From positions 310,001-374,000 of the forward strand of contig CAJXLF010000002.1 of NCBI GenBank assembly GCA_913055805.1: a DNA stretch of 64,000 bases. The letters are read 5' to 3'. Position 1 is the stretch's first letter. The number at the start of each line of letters is the position of its first letter. Positions 27,453 through 35,100 of this stretch are shown here, piece by piece. The position numbers and the translations under genes were made by a program. This stretch comes from an uncultured Salinisphaerales bacterium. GTDB lineage: Bacteria > Pseudomonadota > Gammaproteobacteria > Nevskiales > CAJXLF01. The notes under the pieces were generated by a model. It was not told the origin of the DNA and ran no database searches. It worked only from the letters and a program-made list of their open reading frames with translations.

Positions 27453-27521
27453 ATGATGTGGAATGAGGTATGTCTTTTTAATCTCACCCCACTGAGTGGG
27501 AACTGTAGAGAATGAACACGG

Positions 27522-27665
27522 ATGGCTACGATTCTTGCCCTCTTTGACAAGGCCCGCAGCCGGCACTACGACGCAGGCGCCTTATTTCTGCATGAAGGCG
27601 ATGCCGGCGTTGCCATATATAATCTGCTTGCTGGCGGTCTGCCTGCCAGAACAATAGGGGGATAG
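27522..27665 (+). pseudogene. Short Crp-fold fragment (N-terminal cNMP-binding segment)
   Basis: A 47-codon frame whose middle, RSRHYDAGALFLHEGDAG followed by IYNLLAGGL, resembles the first strands of a Crp/Fnr cyclic-nucleotide-binding domain. It stops before the phosphate-binding cassette. There is no ribosome site. It is probably a remnant of a regulator that once headed the exosortase locus; a real small protein is the alternative. Confidence 0.35.
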
Positions 27666-27674
27666 CGGGAACTC

Positions 27675-27872
27675 ATGAAAGTATTTGCTGAAAGCCTGGC
27701 ATGTTTTCTTTTATTGCTTGTCAGTGCGCTGAACGAGCCGGCCTGGGCCGGCATGATAGATCCGGCGCCGGTGCCAGCCCCGGTTGCCGGCGCAGTCGGT
27801 CCCTGGGGCCTGCTTGCAGCCTGTGTGGTTTATGCGGGTTACCGTCTGGTCAGATATTTACGGCGGCGATAA
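27675..27872 (+). CDS. Tiny secreted protein consisting of signal peptide plus sorting tail
   Basis: 65 residues: N-terminal signal peptide (ending AWA-G near residue 25), a short Pro/Ala linker (DPAPVPAPVAGAVGP), one hydrophobic helix (WGLLAACVVYAGY) and a basic end (RLVRYLRRR). Apart from the linker it is just the three-part C-terminal tail recognised by exosortases. It lies 20 bp before the exosortase gene, so it is a likely minimal substrate or marker protein. No database family is claimed. Confidence 0.6.
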   Translation: MKVFAESLACFLLLLVSALNEPAWAGMIDPAPVPAPVAGAVGPWGLLAACVVYAGYRLVRYLRRR

Positions 27873-27892
27873 TCCAGCCATACGGACCGTTC

Positions 27893-28744
27893 ATGCGGAA
27901 TCTGGCAAAAGCGGCCTGGCTGCCCGGCATGTCGCGCAGGGAGCTGCTGTTCTGGCTGGCTGGCGGCGTGCTCGCGGTTCATTTTCTCAATACCCTGGAT
28001 CTGACCTCACCGGCAACCCTTTTGCTGAGTCTGTTTTCTGCAAATCTTGTCTATTGCTTTGCCTGCTTTGCCGTGATTCAGCGGCTGCGGCAAAGCAACG
28101 CCGCGATAGCAGCCACCGCGCCGGAAACCGGGTTGACTCTGCTGGGCATGCTGGCCACCGTGGGAGTCAGTCTGTTTGCCAATGCCTATGCTATTGGCAT
28201 CATGAGTACGCTGCTGTCCCTGGTGCTGATCTGCCATTACCGCAGTGACCCTTATCTGCGCACCGCCGGCATGATCCTTGCCGCCATTTCCGTGCATGTG
28301 CTCTGGGCGCCGTTGCTGTTTGTTCTGTTGCAGCCCATGTTGTTGGTAGCCGATGCCGCTGCGGTATCACTGTGGCTGTCGTTTCTGCGGCCCGATATCA
28401 CACTGCAGGGGCAGACTTTCGCCGCACCCGGCGGACATGCCATTGCATTAATCGGCGCCTGCTCTTCGTTTCACAATATTTCAATTGCGATATTGGCTTA
28501 TGTTTCCGTGGCCTTGTTGCTGCGCAAGCAGTGGCTGCCTGCCGATGTGCTGTGGCTGGCGGCCATTGTGGTCATCATGGTCATGTTCAATGTGTTGCGC
28601 ATTGGGCTGGTGGCCTGGAGCAGGGAGGCGTATCTCTATTGGCATGATGGCAGTGGCAGTCAGTGGCTGGCGCTGTTGCAGACGCTGGTGCTGTTTGGCG
28701 TCAGCTTCTGGGGTGCCAACGCTGTCAGGCGTTCCGCTGCATGA
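27893..28744 (+). CDS. Exosortase/archaeosortase family transpeptidase
   Basis: 283 residues, eight or so membrane helices. The family's catalytic triad is visible in order: Cys190 (GACSSFHNIS), Arg236 (FNVLRIG) and His251 (YWHDGSGS). Exosortases cleave the C-terminal tail of secreted proteins at the membrane and pass them on for surface attachment. The start ATG at 27893 lacks a good ribosome site; the gene follows the 65-aa protein by 20 bp. The next gene overlaps by ATGA. No polysaccharide genes of the classical PEP-CTERM type lie nearby. The subfamily is not assigned. Confidence 0.8.
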   Translation: MRNLAKAAWLPGMSRRELLFWLAGGVLAVHFLNTLDLTSPATLLLSLFSANLVYCFACFAVIQRLRQSNAAIAATAPETGLTLLGMLATVGVSLFANAYAIGIMSTLLSLVLICHYRSDPYLRTAGMILAAISVHVLWAPLLFVLLQPMLLVADAAAVSLWLSFLRPDITLQGQTFAAPGGHAIALIGACSSFHNISIAILAYVSVALLLRKQWLPADVLWLAAIVVIMVMFNVLRIGLVAWSREAYLYWHDGSGSQWLALLQTLVLFGVSFWGANAVRRSAA

Positions 28745-29286
28745 GCCGTCTGTGGCTGCGGCTGTTTCTGGCGGCATGCCTGCTGGCTTCCATGCTGTTG
28801 CACGCGCGCGCCATGCGGGCTGAGCAGCAATTGATAGCTTCCTTTGACATCTATCAGGCGATAACCCGTGTCTTGAGTGCGCATGATGTCGAAATCCTGC
28901 GCAGTGGCTGGCCGCGGCAAACGGTTCAGCCAAGGACGGTGTACTTCCAGCGCAGGGGCTGCAGTGCGGCCTCGGTAGCGATGCCGTTTCATATTACGAC
29001 CGATGCCTCTGCCAAAATTCTCAACATTGAGCTGGCTGACCGCAGGCAGACAATAAAGTATCTGGAAAAAAGCTGGCGCAAACAGCAGAGTTTTGAGCTC
29101 ATCATGGACTGGACGTCCAATGCCATGCTCGCGGCTGCCGGGCGTTCGCCTTATGCCACAGTCCGTCAGGCGATTCTGCTGATCGAGCCTGCACAATGCA
29201 GCGCAGGGCCTGATCCGGTGGATTGGGCGCAGGTGTGGCGTTTGCCTGTCCCATTGGTGTCTCTGCTGTCAGGCGCAATGACATGA
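28741..29286 (+). CDS. Secreted or membrane-anchored partner of the exosortase
   Basis: 181 residues, overlapping the exosortase by four bases and the next gene by four. An N-terminal signal anchor (LWLRLFLAACLLASMLL) is followed by a soluble domain of about 150 residues containing two Cys (RRGCSAAS, PAQCSAG) that could pair outside the cytoplasm. The position matches EpsI-like accessory proteins of exosortase loci, but I do not see a clear EpsI signature. Unknown function; probably required with the exosortase. Confidence 0.6.
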   Translation: MSRLWLRLFLAACLLASMLLHARAMRAEQQLIASFDIYQAITRVLSAHDVEILRSGWPRQTVQPRTVYFQRRGCSAASVAMPFHITTDASAKILNIELADRRQTIKYLEKSWRKQQSFELIMDWTSNAMLAAAGRSPYATVRQAILLIEPAQCSAGPDPVDWAQVWRLPVPLVSLLSGAMT

Positions 29287-30116
29287 TGCTCGACAGCTGG
29301 TGGTGGTTTTTTCTGTTCTGGGGCCTGCTGGCATTGCTGGCGAGTGCCGAGTGGCAGGCCGCAAGTCCGGCCCGGTCGCTGCTGCGCCGCGGACGCTGGC
29401 CAGCGAATCTGGGGCTGGGATTTGCCAACGGTCTGCTGGTGGCGTTGTTGCCAGTCAGTGTGCTTGCGATTGCGTTCTGGGCTGAGCAGAAGTCGCTGGG
29501 GTTGTTTAACATTCTGGAGCTGCCCGTTGTGCTGGTGGTGGCCGCAACGCTGGTGTTGCGCAGCTTTGCCCAGTATCTGCAGCACCGGCTGATGCATCGC
29601 GTGCCGCTGTTGTGGCGTGTGCATCGCGTGCATCATTGCGATCCGCGTTGCGACGTGACTACCGCATTGCGCTTTCATCCACTGGAATATGCCGTCGTTC
29701 TGCCCCTGCTGGGCGGCCTGACCCTGTTGGGTGGGCTCGACCCTTACACATTGGCCGTATACGAAATCGTCGAGTCGATTTTCGGTCTGGCGACGCACGC
29801 TTGTCTGCAGTTGCCCGGCAGGTTGGAACGCGTGCTGCGTCTGGTATTTGTTACGCCCGCCGTGCATCAGATTCATCATTCCATTGACCGCGATGAATCG
29901 GAAATGAACTATGCCGCCGTTTTTTCGTTGTGGGACCGGCTGTTTGGCAGCTTCCAGGCGTTACCCTCTGTGCCCATGGATGAACGCAGATTCGGCTGCG
30001 ATCAGATAGCGCCGGCGCAGGCGTCCAGTTTTGACCAGCTGATGGATATGCCCTTCAGATCCCGGGCTTATACAGTCGGGCAGACAGCCGGACATTTGGG
30101 TGGAGACGGCGGCTAA
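29283..30116 (+). CDS. Sterol desaturase/fatty acid hydroxylase superfamily membrane enzyme
   Basis: 277 residues from the ATG at 29283 (overlap ATGA). Four to five membrane helices and the three His clusters of the di-iron site: HRLMH, HRVHH and HQIHH. Such enzymes hydroxylate or desaturate lipids using oxygen. Its place at the end of the exosortase unit suggests modification of a lipid involved in the anchored surface layer, but the substrate cannot be read from the sequence. The end FSLWDRLFGSF is typical of the family. Confidence 0.82.
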   Translation: MMLDSWWWFFLFWGLLALLASAEWQAASPARSLLRRGRWPANLGLGFANGLLVALLPVSVLAIAFWAEQKSLGLFNILELPVVLVVAATLVLRSFAQYLQHRLMHRVPLLWRVHRVHHCDPRCDVTTALRFHPLEYAVVLPLLGGLTLLGGLDPYTLAVYEIVESIFGLATHACLQLPGRLERVLRLVFVTPAVHQIHHSIDRDESEMNYAAVFSLWDRLFGSFQALPSVPMDERRFGCDQIAPAQASSFDQLMDMPFRSRAYTVGQTAGHLGGDGG

Positions 30117-30239
30117 TAGCGCTAACGCTGCACCTGATGTGCACCGGCAGTGTGATTTCAGGCCCGCTTTTTGCGTGTTTTTGTTGCAGATTAAAAAGAG
30201 TGGGCCTCGTCACGACGAGCCCGGGTGGAGAGTGTGTAA

Positions 30240-32087
30240 ATGACAGTAAAGACAGCGGGGATCACCTCGCCGATTACGGCCTATCTTGAAGAATTGCATG
30301 CCAGGTTCAAGAGCGAACGCGGCGGTGCAGTAGCGGACTATATTCCCGAACTTGCCAAGGTGGATGAAGATGGCTTCGGTATTGCCGTGGCGACCATTGA
30401 CGGCCATGTGTATGAGGCCGGTGATTCGCAGCGTGAGTTCACCATCCAGTCGATGTCCAAGCCCTTTACTTATGGTCTGGCCATTGCCGACCAGGGGCTG
30501 GATACGGTGCTGTCCAGAATCGGAGTGGAGCCGACCGGCGATGCCTTCAATTCCATCAGCCTGGAAGCGGAAACCGGCCGCCCGCTGAATCCCATGATCA
30601 ATGCCGGCGCCATTGCCGCCGCTTCCATGGTGGCGGGCCATTCCCAGGAGGACCGTAACCAGCGCCTGCTGGCCACCTATTCCATGTATGCCGGGCGCCC
30701 GCTGGCAGTGGATATGGCGGTATTCGAGTCGGAGTCTGAAACCGGCCACCGCAACCGCGCCATTGCGCACATGCTGCGCAACTTCGACATTCTGCAGGAC
30801 CCGGACTCAGCACTGGATGTGTACTTCCGCCAGTGCTCGGTAAATGTGACCAGCCGCGACCTGAGCCTGATGGCGGCGACGCTGGCCAATAACGGCACAC
30901 ATCCGATTACCGGCGATTCGCCGATCAGCCCGACGCATGTGCAGCAGGTGTTGAGCGTGATGACCACCTGCGGCCTGTACGACGCGGCCGGCGACTGGTT
31001 CTTTCACGTGGGCCTGCCGGCCAAGAGCGGCGTGGGCGGCGGTATTTTCGCGGTGCTGCCCGGCCAGCTCGGCATCGGTGTGTATTCGCCGCGCCTGGAT
31101 GAACACGGCAACAGCGTGCGCGGGCTGGCGGCGTGCAAGACGATGGCGTATGACCTGGGCTTGCATGTACTCAAGACCAGCAAGCCGGCCGCCTCCGCCG
31201 TGCGTTCCGCCTATAACGTGAGCCAGGTGCGTTCCAGGCGTGTACGCAACAATGCGGACCGGGACGTGCTCAAGGCGCATGGCCACAGCATCCGCGTGTT
31301 TGAACTGCAGGGCGATGTGTTCTTCGCCACCCTGGAGCCGCTGGTACGGCAGGTGGTGGAAATGGGCGCCGAGCTGGAAGTGGTGATTCTGGATCTGCGT
31401 CGTGTCAGCTCGATTGATCCGACGGCTTTTGCGCTGTTCAAATCCCTGATTCAACAGGTGGAAGGTTCGGGCAAACGCCTGCTGCTGTCCTCAGTGGGCG
31501 CGCATACGCGCCTTATGCGTTACCTGGAAGAACAACAGGCCAGCGATGAAATCTCCCGCAGCATGCTGTTCTGCCCCGATCTGGATGTGGCCCTGGAGCA
31601 TGGCGAGGACATGCTGATCAGCCGCCAGGGTAAACGCAAGGTCGAAAAGGTTTCGGTCGCGGAGAATCTGCTCTGTCAGGGCCTGAGCGAGCACCAGGTC
31701 AGCGCACTGGAGGCCCTGCTGGAAGACGCGCACTTCAAGTCCGGTGAGTACATCGTGCACCAGGGCGATGCCGCCAATGCCCTGTTTCTGCTGCTGGAAG
31801 GCGAAGCTACCGTGGCCATCGGCGCCAATGGCGGCAAGCGCAAGCGCCTTTCCACCATCACCGCAGGCATGCACTTTGGCGACGTGGCGGTATACGCCGG
31901 CGGCGTGCGCTCGGCAGACGTGGTGGCCAATACGCCGCTGCACTGCAAGGCCCTGAGCCAGGAAGCCTTCGCCCGACTCAGCCAGACCCACCCGGACATC
32001 AGCATTGTCATTTTGCAGAACCTGCTGAAAACCTCCAGCCAGGTCATTGGGCGGCTGAACAAGGAGATGGCTGCCTACGTGGAGTAG
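30240..32087 (+). CDS. glsA: Glutaminase fused to STAS and cyclic nucleotide-binding domains
   Basis: 615 residues. Residues 1-315 are a serine-dependent glutaminase with the Ser71-x-x-Lys74 pair (QSMSKPFTYG) and NPMINAGAI and SGVGGGIFAVLP motifs. Residues about 350-440 are a STAS domain (VILDLRRVSSIDPTAFALF), and about 477-600 a cNMP-binding domain with an intact Arg in the cassette (FGDVAVYAGGVRSADVVA). It converts glutamine to glutamate and ammonia; the added domains suggest allosteric control by a nucleotide and by a STAS partner. A gtggag site precedes the start. About 120 bp without features separate it from the desaturase gene. Confidence 0.92.
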   Translation: MTVKTAGITSPITAYLEELHARFKSERGGAVADYIPELAKVDEDGFGIAVATIDGHVYEAGDSQREFTIQSMSKPFTYGLAIADQGLDTVLSRIGVEPTGDAFNSISLEAETGRPLNPMINAGAIAAASMVAGHSQEDRNQRLLATYSMYAGRPLAVDMAVFESESETGHRNRAIAHMLRNFDILQDPDSALDVYFRQCSVNVTSRDLSLMAATLANNGTHPITGDSPISPTHVQQVLSVMTTCGLYDAAGDWFFHVGLPAKSGVGGGIFAVLPGQLGIGVYSPRLDEHGNSVRGLAACKTMAYDLGLHVLKTSKPAASAVRSAYNVSQVRSRRVRNNADRDVLKAHGHSIRVFELQGDVFFATLEPLVRQVVEMGAELEVVILDLRRVSSIDPTAFALFKSLIQQVEGSGKRLLLSSVGAHTRLMRYLEEQQASDEISRSMLFCPDLDVALEHGEDMLISRQGKRKVEKVSVAENLLCQGLSEHQVSALEALLEDAHFKSGEYIVHQGDAANALFLLLEGEATVAIGANGGKRKRLSTITAGMHFGDVAVYAGGVRSADVVANTPLHCKALSQEAFARLSQTHPDISIVILQNLLKTSSQVIGRLNKEMAAYVE

Positions 32088-32124
32088 TCAAAAACGAACG
32101 ACTTATCGATTGTGAGGAATGCAG

Positions 32125-35100
32125 TCACGCTGAGTGCGTGATTACCAACGCCGGACTGATAACTCGCCGCCGTGAGCGAATCCAGCACAACGATACAGCT
32201 ATCATCAGCCACAACAGCGGGTCGAATGACGCATGCCCGCCGGCCAGACTACAGCCGGAGATGTCATACCACTTGTCATCGTCGCTACTGCTGCCGCTGC
32301 TTGAGCCACCGCCTGAAGTGCCGGAGTCATCACCACTCTCACTATCGCTGTCAGAGTCTGTGTCTGTTTCCTCTGAGGCAACACCCGGACCGCCCGGGTC
32401 CACGATTACACCGTTGACCACACCGTCTGCATCGCCACGGCCACCGTCCACAAAATTCAGAACCACGGTGTTGCCGCTGATTTGCGCACCGGTGTTGTCC
32501 GCAGCGTTGAACAAAAATTCGTAGTAATGGTCGCTCGTGTTACCTGGCTCGGGGCCGAACTTGTACCAGGTTTCCGGATTGTCGCCAGCATGCAGCGTGA
32601 CCGTGACCTGCACAGGTGTGGCACATACGCCGCCCGGGCAATTAATGCTGTAACTGAATAGCCCGCGTGAGAAGTTAACGTCATCGGGTCGACTGGGATC
32701 GTCAGGCGCGGTATTAACTGCCACGGAAACCAGGTCACCACCGTCACTGGCCATGGTCACGTAGTCATCGTTTTCATCCTGAAATGAAGCGACATTGGCC
32801 TGCTGGTTATCCGGCGTTCCGTCACCGTTGCCATCACCGGTACCGCCGCTGCCGTCTGCGTCAGGCACGCCGGATTCCTCGTCGTCCGCTATGCCGTCCG
32901 CATCACCACTGCTTGTGCCGTTGAGCGGTACGCTGAGATTGGGCGTATCCGGATCATCAGACTGAATATCCAGGCTGGCTGACTTGATACCGGTACCGGT
33001 GGGCGTAAAGGTGAGCATGGCGGTGCAATTACCGCCCTCGGCAGGCAAGGACGCACCGCAGTCATTGCTCTGACTGAAATCACTGGCATTACTGCCTGCC
33101 AGCGCTATACCTGACAGATTCAACGCCGCCGAACCCTGATTCGTGATCGTCACAGAGAGCGGCCCTGCTGTGTCGCCTTCAGTCACGTCGCCGAAATCAA
33201 CCGAGGTCGGGTCAACCGTAACATCCGGTGTCGGTACCGCATCGCCCCGCCCGCTCAGAGGCACGCTGACATCCGATTCATCCGCGTCATTGGACTGAAT
33301 GCTCAGTGTGGCCGATTTATCGCCGGAGCTCGACGGTGTGAAACTGACCTCGAAAATACAGTTGTCACCCGCGGATATTGTGGCGTTGTCACAGGCGCTG
33401 TTCTGCGAGAACTGGCCAGCGTCAGTACCCCCGATACCCGGGGCGCCAGAAATGGCGAGGTCGGCGGAACCCGTATTTGCCACGGTAATTTCCAGAGTCA
33501 CCGCGTCACCCACCAAGGTCCCACCGAAATCCAGGCTGGTTGGCGCAACCTCGATTTCGGGCGCGATGCCGTTGACCTGCAGGGAAATGTTCAGCGGGTT
33601 CTCGTCCGGATCATTCGATGATATGACCAGGGTTGCCGTGCGCGCGCCGGTTGCCGAGGGCATGGCTTCGACCGTGACTTCACAATCAGCCCCCGACGCC
33701 AGGGAAGCAGGACAATCGTTAGTCTGACTGAAATCCCCGACATGAGCGCCACTCAGGGAGATTGAATTGAGCGCCAGCGGCCCGGTGCCCTCGTTGTCGA
33801 GCATCACGGTTTCACTGGCCGTGCCGGAGGTCGGGATATCGCCGAAATTCACCGCAGTGGGATCGGCTGCAATATCGGGCACGGTGCCGGTTCCCGACAG
33901 GTTGACCACGACACTGGACTCGTCCGCATCGTTGGAATTAATTGTCACTGTCGCGGTTTTGTTGCCGGTGGAGTCGGGTGTGAATGTCACATCGATCCCG
34001 CAGTTTTCCCCGGGAGCAACCGTGTCGCAATCCTCCGTGAGCCCGAACTGACCAGCATCCGTTCCACCCAGACTCACGGAAGCGATGAGCAGGTTCGCAT
34101 TACCGGTATTGCTCACGGTCAGGGAAAGTGATGCATTGTCGTTCACGAGCACGTCATCGAAATCCAGGGAAGTCGGGCTGACTTCAATCTCCGGCGCAGG
34201 TGCAGGGTCCACGGTGGTGTTTTCTGTCGCTGAATCATTGGCCGCGTTTGTGTCACTGCTGCTGGTTGTTGCACTGGCCGTAAAACTCAGGGCACCGCTG
34301 GACTGGGGAATGACGGTGATACTGGCCATGCCACTGTCACCGTTTGCAATGTTGCCCAGGCTGCAGGTCACGGTACCCGCATTGTGGTTGCAGCCGGCCG
34401 ACGCTGAATCGAAATTACTACCGGAAGGCACATTCGAGCTCAGCTCACTGGCGCCGGCCACATCCGGTCCGTTGTTTGTCACGGTTACGGTATAGGTTAC
34501 ATTCTGACCGACGAAGGCGGGATCAGGACTGTCGGTAACAGACACACTCAGGTCCGCAGAAGCGGTAACCGTCGTGGTTTCGCTGTCACTGTTATCCTGC
34601 GGCTGCGGATCAGGCTCGCTGGCGCTTACCGTTGCGCTGTTTGTGATCTCGCCCGCGGTTTCAGCCGTAACCACAATTTCGACCATGTCGGACCCACCAC
34701 TGTCGATATTCGAGAGTGCGCATGTCACTACCCCGCCGGATTCGTTGCAGCCAGCGCTGGCGCTGTCGAACATGACGCCGCCCGGCAGAGTATCCACGAC
34801 CTGCACCCCGGTCGCTGTCTCGGGTCCGGCATTGTCGACAATCAACTCATAGGTAATGCTGCCGCCTGTCGCCACGGGATCGGGCGAACCTGTCTTGGTC
34901 AGCGACAGATCCGCGGATGGCAATGAATAACGGGCGAAGTTTGTCGAAGGCAGGCTGCCAGACTGCGTAAACAGCCCATTGGCGCTGATGAAGTTGCCTG
35001 CCACGTAAAGCTCGGAGCCTACCAGGGCGATGTCGCTGCCGGAGTTTCCGCCAAGACCTGCGTCCAGGGCACTCCAGCTGCTGCCGTTCCACATGGCGAC

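Noticed and set aside
27566-27754. 62-codon minus-strand frame at the head of the exosortase locus
   Set aside because: It overlaps the start of the 65-aa sorting-tail protein and has no recognisable features or ribosome site.
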